Source: Trichinella spiralis
Taxonomy: Eukaryota; Nematoda; Enoplea; Trichinellida; Trichinellidae
Length of the DNA: 64,000 bases
Direction: 5' to 3'
NCBI GenBank assembly: GCA_000181795.3
Contig: CM012954.1
Span: 9,931,249 to 9,995,248 of the forward strand
Shown: piece by piece, positions 1 to 15,400 of the stretch
How the letters are laid out: each line of letters opens with the position of its first letter
Position numbering within the stretch: the stretch's first letter is position 1
The notes under the pieces: generated by a model
Told to the model about the DNA's origin: nothing
Seen by the model: the letters and a program-made list of their open reading frames with translations, nothing else
Database searches by the model: none
Translations under genes and position numbers: made by a program

Positions 1-2948
1 TCTTCTGTTCCGTGTAGAAGGCGTTTAAAATTCTTTTTTCTCCATTGTTCATATCTGCAATAATGTTAAATGCTAAATAACAAATAGTCGCACTTTATCA
101 CATAGTGAAAGTTACAATAAATTGAAAACTGAATTTTCAAATATAATAATTACATTAAATTTTTAATCAAAAGATAACGTTTACAAAATAAGTGTGCACA
201 GTTTTTGAAGATAACTAACACAAGTAGAAAACAGAATTACTTTAAATTACCTTTAAACTAATTTTTGACGCCATAGTTAATTCAGAGAATATTTTACGAC
301 GCTACCACTTGATGATAAGGCACCTTTGTGACGATCATTATTTGTATAATGGAGTGCTCTATATCGAATTCTGTGGATGAAAATCTCTTGGTGAGTTAGT
401 GAAGAAGCTAAAAATGCAGCTTAAAGAAAGTTAGCGATTGTCTGAAAAAAGTATTGATTTGCACTGTTCAACGTTGTTCAAATAATCTAAAGAATAAATT
501 AAAAAAATACTTATTTATGCTTTCTCTATGGAAATTTATATAATCTTCTTTTCCATTATGTCAGTAGGGAATGCTACAATATATTGAAATATGAATAAAG
601 GTTATGAATATTAAAATTTAAATGCTCTAAAGAAACTTACCCTTGTTGTGTAAACATTAAAATATCAATTACCCGATTCATTTGATATTTGCTATTGCTG
701 TTATAAATTTAAACATTTAAAATAAATCTACATGGAATTCATAAACTTTAATTTATTGTGATAAAAAGTATTAATTTTATTACAGTGTTGCTCATAATGT
801 TGTGAAATGTTACTTACTTTGTAGTGCCACGTCCAAATTAGTAATGTTTTTTATGTGACTAATGATCATCAATCTTTTTCACTTTTACTCTGTGAGCAGT
901 GTATTTTTTAAGATAGTTTCACGAAAATAAAATTACATTTTTTCAGAATATGCTTTTTCTGGATATACTGTATTTGAAATTTTACTCAATTTCCTTTTTA
1001 ATTACAGTACACAGGTACACTTGTCTTCTGAAAGAACTGCTTCTTTTATTCAATACGAAAATTTCATTTAATGCGACTCTTATGACTTTATCATTATTAT
1101 GATTATTATAGAAACTTCATCAATGCACTTTACGAGTGCTGAAATTTTACAGTTAATCACTTACAAAACATGAAATATAGTAAAGGAAAATGTTTTTATT
1201 TTTCGCTTGTTATTAGAAATTGCTTGCTTAGTTTTTTAGTGCAAATAATATTTCTTTATTACAGAGATCAAGCTGTAATCACTTCGACTGTAAATGATGA
1301 CACGAGGAAAGTTGATCTTCTATGCAAATTATTTTTGCTCTTTTGTATTGATAATTAAGGACAACACTCATTTTTAGATGCAACTTTGCAACTTGAAAAG
1401 TCACACGAATTATAGAACCTTTGTCTGTGAATCAGAGAATAATTTTTCGTGTTTTTTGAAGTAAATTAAATGTAAGACAAAGAAGTTGTACACATCTCTA
1501 ACAGAAAGCAATCATGAACATCAATCAACTGAATGAGAGTATCTAATGGAAATGATTTGTCAGAAACGATTATATATAGTTTTGAAAAAGTATAATTACA
1601 TATGGAGCGAAAGAAAGTAAATGATGGAGTGAGTATGAGTTAAGTGAATGAATAAATATTATAACTGCCAATGGTGAATACTATAATTAAGCTGATTTAC
1701 CATTTATTGGAAAGTTGATTTCTCAACATTCAGATTTTTCAGACTATCCAAATTTGCAAATTCTACACGCAAATATGAAAAGCAAGTGAATGGCAGAATG
1801 TTGAGTAGAAGAAATAAGTATCTACAGTGAAAAAGATGCTGCCAAGTAATGGAAATATTCGATATTTTTCAATAAAAACTATACGGTCGTTCCGTAATGC
1901 AACAATAGGAAAGTACGAAAGTAATGAATGAGAGCAATTTGCAATGAAACGTTAAGCAAAGCAAGCTAATTAGTTTGAAAATGTCATCTTCAGACGATGT
2001 TTAAAAAATTTGCGTAATAAGCAGAATAAAAACTATGAGCGCGTATCGTTTTCGGTCTAATTAAATTGTGCAGTACCTATGGCAGAGCATGAACTGATAA
2101 TTTATACTTACATTTCAATACAAGTATGCACAGAAGCAAATGGCTTTAACTGATTTCATTTGAAACAAACGGTTCAGCTTGAATTGGAAACAAAAAAACA
2201 CAACCTTTAAAGCTGACAGGGTAGTTCAGTCTCCGTTACCTGTTCTTCAACAAATTTCTTCAATAGATCCAAAAATAATTAGTCTTTTTAAATATAATAA
2301 TTTCCATTTGACATCAACAAATCTCTACCATAATCGTAGCTTTTCCTATTTGGAAGTTGAAGGGCAGCATTATCCAGCTGAAGCTCGTTTGACATTCGCT
2401 TCGCTATGATGTATCAACCAATTTCAACGAATAAAATTGCTTGTATTTGATACTGATATTCTAAAACATCAATTTTGAAATGAAACACATCATTTCTGAA
2501 TAATGAAGAGTCAACCAGCTTTAATAAATCGATCAAATTAATAAATGAATAAAGATACTGCTCCGATTTGATCATTTGACCACTGAAAATGTTAGCTAAA
2601 AGTTTCTACCTCGGATGTTTTGCTGTTGCTTATAATAAATCACTCACATTGCTTGTTTTACAATTGTAGTTAGCCAGTTGACCAAATCTGGTCCGGATTG
2701 GTTTTGCGCAGTTTTGTAATGTTCAGTTGCTATGAAAATTACAAATTAGAAGTAAAAGCCCTTATTCATAGGAAGAATACTTTCTTATCAACAAATTTTC
2801 GGTGTACCAAAGTGGCTAGCTGAAATTATTAAAATCCGCTCTGAGCATTTCAATATTTATAATTTTGTTCGTAAGGAAAATTTATTTGGATTTGCTTTTT
2901 CCCAGCAAACAGTTTTGCCAGAATAAAGAACAATTTTTCGAACTTCAT
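1..2948. other. Gene-poor AT-rich stretch
   Basis: I see no supportable gene here. Short open frames exist but lack family resemblance. An exon-like piece at 349-390 (ATG frame followed by GTGAGT) has no visible continuation. A frame at 2179-2409 faintly resembles carbonic-anhydrase-related proteins and is discussed as a finding. The 3' end of the minus-strand NOL9 gene abuts this stretch. Confidence 0.6.
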
Positions 2949-5435
2949 TCAGTAGGCGTAACGCCTTTTGTGTTTGGTTTTCATCTTCCAATGCCTCCAT
3001 ATATCAGCCATGTACTGAACGTTACGCTTACGCGTCAGTTTGGAATCATCACTGACCAACAGTGACTACAAGAAAAAAAATTTTTTTTTCTTCTTTAACT
3101 TTTTTAAGGATAATTTTTGTCCGCTTACTTGGCAGTTGAATATTTGTTGAGGAATTTCCAATTCTCCACAAACGATGAAATTGACTTTGTCAAGCTGCTC
3201 CGATGAAAGCGGTGTTCTCAAATGTATCGTCTGGTCGTCCGTGTCGACGTAAGAAATTATACCTGTTTGAACAACAAGTTGTATTATTATCCAACAACAT
3301 TAATTTTACCAATTCAACAATTATTATTATTATTATTAAATTCTATTCAACGAACCAAATCCAAGGCACAATGGAACTGATCCTGGCGGAGCAATTGCGG
3401 GTAAAGATGCATCATTGCAGTAGTGCTGTTCACAGGGATCTTCAGCATTATGATCGTTCAAATGACACAAGCCAACCACACCACTTGCCTTCAACCAACA
3501 CATTATAAATTTTCCACCGACATCAACATGTGCAACAGCAATGAAGCATTTCTTCCACTGAAGTTTTGAAGTTGGAGCGTTAAAAAAATTAACCCATTCT
3601 TTGTAATTGTGGGCAAAATAATTGCAAATATAATGCGAGCGGAGCAGTTTCTTGTCCAGTGCTCGCCTGAAAATAATAGAACACAACGTCATTTTATCAA
3701 ATATTGTTGAATATTTAAATTTCTTCAATTTCATTCTTGTCATTCGCTTACAAGACTCTCAAATGGGATGTTCGAACAAAACGGATTTCCCTTCGTTCCT
3801 CCAAAGCAACCCTGGCCACTCGGCTAGCGGCTGCTTCGTCCATTTGAATGTTGCAATTTTCAAAGAAAAATATTTCATTCGGTTTCAATGAATCGACAAT
3901 TCTCAACAATATGTCCAAACCTAGGCCTGAAATAAAAAAAAATAAACACTCATTCCAATTCAATTCACGTTCAACAAAAATATGCAAAACAAATTGTACC
4001 GCTTATCCAACCGTTGCAGTTGATCAACAGTACACCGTATTTTGTAATTTTCACGTATTCTTCATAAAGTCTGCTAATTAACTGCAGGTAAATTTCCGGT
4101 CTGTTGGATGGGGAAATTTCTCCGTAAAAATAACAACTACAATTAATGCAACATTGCAAGAAAGAAGTTCAGTCATCAACATCATCATCAAACTTACATT
4201 TCACATTTATTCATTCGTTTCAAATTCACGCCGTATAATGGTTCGTCCAACTTTGTCAACGATATACAACCGGGAAGTGTCATTTCGCTTTGACCAAGAT
4301 CCAGATCCATCAAATAAGTTTTCACTTTTCTTAACAATTCAGAATTTGTAAAATTGAAGTTTAAAATTAAAACAAAAAACCAAAATATACAGTGAAAGAA
4401 GACGATTGGCAAAGTATCTCATACGTGTAGATTTCCCTGAACCAATGTGCCCGCAGAACAAAATGCTTAAACGTTCTAATCTTGAAAATCGACGTGCCTG
4501 TGATGCTGCTTGGTCGAACAATACAGTTTCTTCGTTGGTAAGAGAAAACGCGTGCAACAACTTAGCTTCCTTAGTTAGCAAAAAAATTCCCGGGATAAGC
4601 GCGTGCTTTTCAGAGATGGTTGAATTGTTGTTGTTTGTTGCGCAATTCTGCGGTTTAATCATGCTCAACCGTTCAAAGCTGGTTCCCAATGCTAAAGGTA
4701 ACTGAACGCATCTTATGATCAAAACTGCAGCCGCACTGAGAATTCTTTTGCGAATTTCCTTTGTGAACAGTGGTTTCAAAAAATTTCCATTACAGAATTG
4801 GAAAAAATGACGTGTGTTGCTTCTGCTTTGCTCAACTGTTCGCCTTCCTGTGTTGAAACTAATCAAAGGACTTCCGTAATAAGAAGAAAATACTTGGTAA
4901 AATTTCGGAGGAATCGAAGCTTCCAATTCAAAACCGAAAACATGACAGTGACCAAGCAATAACCCAAATTCAACACAACCACTGAATGTAAGTTGTTGTT
5001 TAGTCTTCAAAAGAAGCAGACTGCAAAATTTTCTCTGGAAAACTTTATCACTATTCCACTGAATTTCCAGTAATCTTAAAATAAAATTAAAACGCCATGA
5101 ATTTTAAACTAATTTTAAACTTTCTCTCATAACAACTTACTCATGAGAACAATTGGGAAAAACAACTTCTTCACTTTTCACCGGTATTTCTTTAATTTTA
5201 GTCTTAAACCTAAAGCAGAAAAGTGCACTTGTAGAATGGGCAGAAAAAGTTTTCACTTATAAACTTCAATAAAACACTACAGCACTGAGCACTTTTTCAA
5301 TATGAAAAAAAATTTAAAACACGAATTATAAAAAAAAAACTTTGAATAAAAATACTTTTTCCACAAATTTTTCCGCATTACTTCTACATCATGCGGAGTG
5401 CGTAAACTTCCATTTTGACTTTCTGAACAGTCCAT
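2949..5435 (-). CDS. NOL9: NOL9/Grc3-like polynucleotide 5'-kinase
   Basis: This is a nucleolar RNA 5'-kinase of the Clp1/Grc3/NOL9 family, which acts in processing of internal transcribed spacer 2 of pre-rRNA together with LAS1. Nine exons fit a continuous frame of 612 residues: 5356-5435, 5141-5209, 4391-5074, 4198-4329, 4000-4136, 3752-3926, 3356-3666, 3129-3262 and 2949-3065. The Walker A motif GHIGSGKS is encoded near 4440-4465. It is followed across an intron by DLDLGQSEMTLPG, matching the NOL9 kinase core motif DLGQTEFTPPG, and then by the NGWIS block. The C-terminus ends with a basic tail rich in Arg and Lys. All exon phases agree. The start ATG follows directly after TTTTTCAG, which could be a trans-splice acceptor. 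One donor is the unusual GTTCGT (after 3356). Confidence 0.93.
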
Positions 5436-6714
5436 CTGAAAAATAACAAAACATTTCGATACTCGACAATTTACTTTACATAGATACAATACTTGTAATC
5501 TGATTGATTGTGCAAGTGATTTAATATTAATTCACGAAATTAAAACAGTCAATTCTAATACAGCATGCCTTATGTTAAAATATCAAATCAAACGTATTTC
5601 ACTTAAAATATAAAACGCAATATACTAATAATTTTATAAATACATATAAATTTTACAATAACGGTCTTGTAAAACAATGAAATACGAATAATTAAAAAAA
5701 CATGTAAATGGAAAACAGTTCGACTGAAAAAGCAAAAAGGTGAATTTTAATAAACACTAATGCTAGCCAACACAACGTAACCAACATACCGATACTTGTT
5801 ATTTGTTCGCAATCTGGTACTTCAAATGCTCAGTTAGTTGGTCGAGTTAGAAAACACACTGAGCAAGCGGAAATACTGATGCAGGTAAAATGCTTGCGCT
5901 TCTATCTTTTAGTGGCCATCATTTTCGGACAAATTTACAACTTGGTACTGTAGAAAAAAATTGTACGTCAAGTAATCAAATTATTGTGAAGTAAATTCCG
6001 CTTTGCAAATATTAAATAATTTCAATACTTTTTTAATACGTTAAAATCGCCATCAAGCAATGCATCTGAAAATTTATTACAAATGTCTTCCACATTACGC
6101 ATACTGTAGTACCGAACTTGAGCATGTGTATTATTATACAGGTATTACATATTTATTGTGATTTAGCAGAATTTAAGTGAAACATTATTTTTATATGGGT
6201 TTTCTGTTTGAAAAAAAATTAAACATCAACTCAACGATTAAACGGATGAGAATGAATTGGAAGAGAAAAATGTGGTTATTTCACTTGAAGGACGCGATTA
6301 TTTAATAAAAACCCGAGCACTGTAAAAATAACTGATTTCGCTTTGTGCAAAGTGTGAACTGAAATCTGTGTGCTTGGTTATAATATGGAGAGAAGTTTAA
6401 AGTAATTTAATTGGTATCACTTGCATAAATTGTATTATCTTTTTAAATTGTAAAGATGCTCATTACACTGAAATAGGGCTAAACGGTTTTACAGTATGAA
6501 TATGAGAAATTCAATTTGAAATGAAAATAATTTTTATTCGTATCCAGTATTATAATGAATTTTATCGTAAGAGGAATTAAAAATGAAAACAAACTTCCGT
6601 TCCTCGTGCTTAAAAAAAGCACAAATGAATTCAAATAGCAGTATTGAACGAACAAAATAAAAAAATGAAGAAAACAAACCGAAAAGAAGCACCCAACAAA
6701 GAAAAGCTGTGCTT
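5436..6714. other. Intergenic, NOL9 to SENP
   Basis: About 1.3 kb of AT-rich sequence with no coding frame I can support. It should hold the NOL9 promoter and the 3' UTR of the SUMO protease gene. Confidence 0.6.
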
Positions 6715-7566
6715 TCAGGCAGGGCGTTTGAAATGACGAGCCAAAACTAGGATGGTGTTTTTCAAATTTTCTCGCTTTGCTACTCCTGAACTCAGCTCAA
6801 AAACTTTCAACGAATGGTCAAGAAATTCGGGAACACTGAACGACTCTTGCACAGCATACCGGATAAAACACTCGGTATAATGCAACAAATAGACCCCACA
6901 GTCGCTTAAATTTTTTTGCTTCGGAACCCGAACTATTTTGTAGGGCAGTTCATCGTCGCCAAGCTTAATATCTGGCATATTTAACCGAATACCAAGCTCA
7001 CGAGAAAAGGAATGACGCAGTTCTTGTAATATGCGCTTGTTTATGCTCCAATGCAAAGAGTCGACGTAGAGCATAAACGGTGAACAACCGGCGTCAACGC
7101 GACCATTCAATGCTGCCGCCATATTATTCATATAACAAAGAATTACCAAAGTCCAGTGATAATTGTGGCATACTGGTATAATAACAAACTTCTTTTCAAA
7201 AACATTCAAACGTCTGAGAACGTAATGATCTCTTTCACGTTTTATCGATTCCAAGAATGAAGCTGGCAAAAAACAAAAATCATAATTTTTATAATCATTC
7301 AAAAGTTCCAACAGCAACACCATAAAAAAGTCGACAACTTCGTCGTTCAGCCAATTGTCGTGAAGCAAACACGTCAAGTGTTCTTCATACAAAGTGATGC
7401 AGTCGACATTGTTATATCGAATAGCCAAGCGCTGGCCAATTTCAGAAGTTTGATTTCTACCATCAGCCTTTTGTCGTTGCGGGTGTCGGGTTGGGATAGC
7501 TTGAAGCGCCGCTTCAACAACATCCGGATAGCATTCGATTTTGCTCAGTAAACGTTTGCTTATCAT
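6715..7566 (-). CDS. SENP6/7 (ULP-2)-like SUMO protease, C48 family
   Basis: A cysteine protease of the Ulp1/SENP family, expected to cut SUMO from conjugates or edit SUMO chains. The intronless frame encodes 283 residues. The catalytic residues are all visible: His137 in NYHWTL, Asp169 in YVDSLH, Gln217 in PKQKN and Cys223 in LSDCGVY. The WLNDEVVDFF segment (72-81) is the family's substrate-binding element, and FEKKFVIIPV before the His is most like SENP6/7 and worm ULP-2. Those relatives usually carry a long N-terminal extension, whereas this protein is close to a bare protease domain of about SENP8 size. An upstream exon was not found. Lack of introns contrasts with the neighbouring genes and could hint at retroposition, though the frame looks intact. 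Confidence 0.9.
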   Translation of the reverse strand: MISKRLLSKIECYPDVVEAALQAIPTRHPQRQKADGRNQTSEIGQRLAIRYNNVDCITLYEEHLTCLLHDNWLNDEVVDFFMVLLLELLNDYKNYDFCFLPASFLESIKRERDHYVLRRLNVFEKKFVIIPVCHNYHWTLVILCYMNNMAAALNGRVDAGCSPFMLYVDSLHWSINKRILQELRHSFSRELGIRLNMPDIKLGDDELPYKIVRVPKQKNLSDCGVYLLHYTECFIRYAVQESFSVPEFLDHSLKVFELSSGVAKRENLKNTILVLARHFKRPA

Positions 7567-8963
7567 GAAATCTAATTTTTTATCTTCACTGACTAAATTG
7601 ATGCAGATAAATCATATAAATAAATAATAAGAGCAAAAAATACAAACAGTATAAGAAGAAAATATTCCAAATTTTTAAATATAACTTCCAAAACTTTCAT
7701 TATACCTTTTCTCAAATTATACTTAATCTTTACTTATCAAAAATTCAATAACAACTAGCAAATTAAACGAAAATTTTTACCAATAATAACATAATGATAA
7801 TAAACTTCAATTTACACTCTATTGAGAACCTCAAACACTTACAACCAAAATGATGTAATGAAATAAAAACCAAACACTAGAGAGAATTAGTATTATTCAC
7901 ATTAGATTAAAAAAACCTTTTACCTCAAATTACCCGTTAAAGCAATATAAATTAGGCAGAAAACAAACATTTTTACGAAAAAAATATCACGCAAATTTTC
8001 AAACTTTCAATTTGAAAGTTATCACATACTATAAAGATATATACTATATTCATATAAGATTCAAAACCACTAACTATATTACAGCGGAATTTAGAATGAA
8101 AAACAATATTTTAAAATCTGGACGCAATGAGTCAGAAAGCACTTAAAAAAATAAAAATAGATATAGCTCATCTAACGACAACATCCTATTTTACAATACT
8201 TTACACATTGAATAAACAAATTAATACAAGATAACATTCATTGAGAAAAAGATCATTATATACCTAACTCAACAGCACTGAAATCGCCGGCAATCTTTGT
8301 CATAAGAGAAAACAGAAACTTAACGAAATTACATAGTGATAAATTTCATACTGTAAAGAAAAATGTAGGTATAATAAAACCTATTTTAATTTACAACAAT
8401 TTTCACCTTCTCAAAATGAAATATTTTGATTAATTAAACTGTAAAATAATTCTAAAAGAATTTAAAATAATTCAATAAATAAATTACTACACATACTGCT
8501 TGCTGCTCACATCAACGGCGTTAAAATTCAGATTCCCATTTAATTTACCAAAAACAGGAATACGCTCTCAAAACTGTAGAATATGTAAAAAAATAACGAA
8601 GAATTAAAACAGAATCATTACAAATTTAGTAAACAAAGAAAAAACGCATCTGAGAAGTTGTCATTCTGTGACCTTAATCTAATTAATGATACTCAAGTTC
8701 GACATTAAAAATTTTTTGAACAATTTTGCACTAGCGATTGAGATTGTCTTATTCAGTTATCGTTATTTTCCGCATCTAAAATTCTAAAAAAATAATGTAT
8801 TTTTAAATTTCTTTTCAGTGTTCAATTGCTTTTCACTTTTTAATCATCGTTTTTTCAGTTGGGATAAATGTTTAACTTAAATTAATTAATTGTACCAAAT
8901 TACAACAGTACTGCATTCGAAAGAGTTAACAGTGTTTATGGTAATTTCGGCTCAGCCATATGA
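7567..8963. other. Intergenic, SENP to microprotein gene
   Basis: About 1.4 kb of very AT-rich sequence without a coding frame that shows family resemblance or exon-like splice sites. Confidence 0.6.
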
Positions 8964-9128
8964 TTAATTAGTTATTTGATCTTCGTTCTTTGATTGAAGA
9001 CTCAACCATATGCCCATTCGTCGACGAGATTCTTCCCTCTTTTCCAAATATAGTACACCTAGAATTGCAGATATCGTAAAACAGGTGCAAGCTGCGAGGA
9101 AATATTTTCCCCAAAGTTTCTGTGACAT
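8964..9128 (-). CDS. Small single-span membrane protein, possibly PET117-like
   Basis: A 54-residue frame starting at an ATG (9128) reads as a basic N-terminus, one hydrophobic helix (about residues 8-26, LAACTCFTISAILGVLYL) and a strongly basic stretch KREESRRRMG just after it. Size, single N-terminal helix and the basic segment are like the cytochrome-oxidase assembly factor PET117 and similar inner-membrane microproteins, but the diagnostic PET117 segment after the helix is not clear. The frame could be extended upstream only through a non-ATG codon. Function is not established. It lies between DEF8 and the SUMO protease on the same strand. Confidence 0.4.
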   Translation of the reverse strand: MSQKLWGKYFLAACTCFTISAILGVLYLEKREESRRRMGIWLSLQSKNEDQITN

Positions 9129-9906
9129 GATTTCCGCTCTGACTTTAACGATTTCCAATTATACTAAAACAATACATATATAAAATAATAAAGGAGTAAA
9201 TAATTTCAACCATCAAACCTGAAAGAATTTTTAACAAATACACGAACACAATGTTCAAAAAAATATTTTTACCTTAATGAGTAGCCAAACTAAACAAAAC
9301 GAAAAAGCATATTTAATTTTAGCGATTTATTCATTGCTAAAAATCATGGATTTTTTCCATTATGCATTATTGTTTCCAATACCGAGTACTTATTACATAA
9401 GTCAGGTAAATTTTGCACGCTACCGTAGATGCACAAAAAACTCATGTACATCAGCAATTATTACTATTATAAATTTAACATATTCGTAAAAATCAAATCA
9501 AACTTTGTTAAACATTTCCAATTTTACAATTTAAAAGTGAAAAAATCTGTTCACATTATCATGCATAACTTTACTATACAGATAAAAGATTAATTATCAA
9601 TAAAAAGCTCAGTTGATAAAATTTAAGCACCAGGATATGATTGAAATAACCATCATAATGACTGTTAAAAGCAGTAGAGTATTATTAGATTTCGGTAGGT
9701 AATTTTTTGAATGTAAATGGCTGCGTTTTGCACAACTGCGCCTGCTTAAATTATTCACGATACAATCAATCATTCAATCGCAGATAATTAATCTAAAGAA
9801 TACCTTAATTGAAGATCAAGTTCGACAAAACAATGGAATGAAATGAAATGAAATGACAGACTGCATTTCTTCAAATGTGCGAACTATTATCGCTTTAATA
9901 AAGATT
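9129..9906. other. Intergenic, microprotein gene to DEF8
   Basis: Roughly 780 bp of AT-rich sequence. Open frames on both strands look like chance. The DEF8 3' UTR should lie at its upper end. Confidence 0.55.
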
Positions 9907-12052
<2,146 letters not shown>

Positions 12053-12451
12053 TTTTCTTAAATAAAGCTTCTGTTCAACGGGACTAGAAGAAAAGACAAA
12101 GAAAAAGCCTGCTTGCTCTTAAAGCCAGGATGAAAATAAGAAAAGAAAAACAAAACAGCACCGACATAAGTACAAAAATCTACCACATCAATAATTACAA
12201 AGGAAACATCACTAACAGACTACAAAAGGAGAACAAATGTTTATGAAATAAGTAAAATAAACAACATAAATAAAATACATACTTGAATGCATAGAAAAAA
12301 AGTATGCAAAACAGTGGAGAAAAGGCTGTTTTCTTAAATAATTCTAAATGGTAGAGATGCGCTGTTCAGATGAGAGTGGAACATTTCCACTGCTTCGAAA
12401 ACGCTTGAACAACTCTGCTGAACTATTGCAATTTTACTACAAACTGAAGTG

Positions 12452-15400
12452 CTATCGAACAACAAATAGCACAACAGTGCAAAGTAGAACTAGTGATAGT
12501 GTAGCCTGCGACGAACAGCCGCTACAGTGTGCAAATGGATCCTGAAAATCATTTATAAATAAAGAACTTTTTACAGGAATTTCAAAATACATTTCATGTT
12601 AACTACTCACATCATCTTCCACTGCTTGACAGGCGCTAGGCGGTCTACGATAACGGGTGGTAAGTTTACATGCTTGTGGATGCATTACTTTGTCAGTAGC
12701 ATTCAGAGCAATATTAAATCCCCAAGGAAGACTGTCCCTTGAAAAATAATCTTTGCAGAGGTCACCGTTACACTGCGTACCCTCTGTACTGTATACAACC
12801 AAAACTAAATTCGTCTTTTCAATTCGTACTGCATAAGCGTACCTGAAATCCATTACTTGGTGAAATAAATAAAAGGTAAAAAAAGAATTAAAATAAATAT
12901 TACAAATTGCACGAACTGACTCTCGCGTACGAATCACTCGTCGCTACTGAAGAGCACAACTGCTTGCCTTCAGCTAACGTCAGTGGCCCTTTGAAGTCGT
13001 TGTTCAACAAATAAAACGACGATGCCCTATCACATGGCAACCCATCTTGAATATCTCGAAATGTTGCCGTATAACCTGAAGAAAATAATAAAATTTTGAA
13101 TTAGAAAATGTAATCTTTTCACCAACAGCTCTTACATGATGCACGGGAAAATAGGCTAAATATTATTGCCAAAGGATTAATTTCCACAAAAAATCTAAAT
13201 GTCTTTTTCAAGTAAGCGAGACAATACGTTTTTGATGAAAATTTCCAACAAAATACCTGATCACTTTCTGCAGAATTGAGATGATCAATTTTGAAACGGC
13301 TAACAATGGCTAAAACAAAAACCGCATATAATGCAAATTAACAATACAACAAAAAAAACCAATACATTGAACAAACGTCTTGCGGAATTGTACAAATTCA
13401 AGTTCTGGCATAAATCTTGAAAATCAACGTACAACAATCTGAAATGTAAGAATAAATTTTTATTCTAAATTGCCGCTTTCATTTTCTCTGCTACTTTTGA
13501 TAAACGAACAAATCGACCAATTTCTTCATCAAATATCTCTCAATAGCACCATTTTCGGTATTCTCCAGACTCAGATGTCCGAAAAATTGACGCAAATAAT
13601 GAACACGCTTAAATTAATTCATATATATATATATATTATCAGTAAAAACAGAATAAACAATAAACAAACTTCTTGCGACGTATGTGGCAATGAGGCGTAG
13701 ACAATATAGCCGTGTTCATCGAGAAGGTAGCATCTAACTTTGCTGTTAAACTACAAAAAAAAAAGAAATACAAGCGATCGTATCTCGAAAAAGAACAAAT
13801 AATCATTAATTTACGTGGCACATTTTATGGCTAGCGTTGTAAATCATCTCTTCAAAACTGGCGTAAAGCATCTCAAAGCCAACTACACTAGCCGGTGCTT
13901 CGTTGCCGTAATCATCACGCACAAGTATGGCACGATTGCCTGTGACAATTATACTTCGACCATCTTTCGCGTGTGGATAAGTTTGAGATCCATTTTTTAA
14001 ATATATATTATCTTGAAAAAAAACTCGTTTAATATTTAAAAGAAATTAATATTTTCCTAATCAATCAAAATTATGAATTGTTCTACTTGTAATGTTGATG
14101 TCAAAAACAAATTCGCCGTTCAAAAACTGCATCGCTCTTTTGTAAAATACCTCGTCCAAAGCTCGAGTGTGTCGTTTGGAAAAATGAAAATATGGCCTAA
14201 ATAAGATTTTTATAAAAATGAAAATTATATTTTTTTATCAATAACAATAAAATTAATTTTCAATTCACTTGTCTAGAGTGGTTGGTAATTCTTCAGTTCT
14301 GTTATCATCCGATGGCCAAGTTTGCACATCAGGTTGATATTGAACATCTTTCAAATCCATGCTCACAAATCGAGTAAGACCAGCATGGGTTGCCAAATAA
14401 ACCAAATGAACACCTTTCCTTAAATTGCACATTTGTTTCATTCATGACCACAGAAACAACAACAGCTATTACCTCTCATCAAGTCGAGATTCTTGAATCC
14501 AAGCAGAGTCCATTTGACTAGTCACTTCAGCATCGAATAACAAACGTTCAATCAGATATGTATACAGAGCACCTGAAATTTATTTCAAATCTGTATAAAA
14601 ATAAAATATTCAATTTTCTCAGGCTACAATTTCGTGCTATTCTTCCAGTTTCAGAATAGTGTTTCATGTTGATCACAAATGCTTCTTCTTTTGTCATACT
14701 GTAATCTGAGTCATTGATACGACAGTAATGCCTTTTCAATGAAAAAAATTGATAATTAATTTTTAAAATAAATCCCATCACCAAACGTTCTCTCACCAAT
14801 CAGGATGCAGACGCCAGTTTGTACCACTGAACCATTTAACTGAATATTCAATAAAAATTGTAATAAATGTACATAAATAAATAAAATCAATAAATAACCA
14901 GCCTTACAATCAATGTTCTTGTATGGATATGGTGAATATGTCGAAGGTAAGGCAATTCGATATCTCGAATCTTCAGGAACAGCCAACGCTAAGCTGAAAT
15001 AATAACTAAATTCAGTTTTCAATGAACAATTAGATGAACAAAAAAAATTCACCTCATTAAAGTGTTGTTAATACCGCGATAATGATATACATTATTTTGC
15101 AAATATACTCGTCTCTGTAAATAAAATAAATAGTTAAAAGGGGGAAAAACTGAGCATAAAATCTGCAAACATTAAAATATACAAACCAAATTGTTGGGAC
15201 CATCGCATGCCCAAATTACTTTCTGAGAAAATTTTCGCAAAAAATCTTTACTACTCACACCATCTGCCAGATGACGTCTCAGCTAAAAACATAAAAAACA
15301 CATAAGAAACCAATATTTTAAAATTGACATTTCTTCTTCACATCGCTGTCATAATCTACAGGATTTGCAAGCGAGCCATTTTCCTGAAATAAAATAAACG

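Noticed and set aside
349-390. Exon-like piece with ATG and a GTGAGT donor
   Set aside because: No matching downstream exon or family resemblance was found, so it is probably chance.
1170-1358. Plus-strand frame of 62 codons
   Set aside because: Hydrophobic, AT-driven composition without family match or clear gene context.
12348-12545. Plus-strand frame of 65 codons
   Set aside because: It is antisense to the last alpha2/delta exon and its 3' flank and resembles nothing known.
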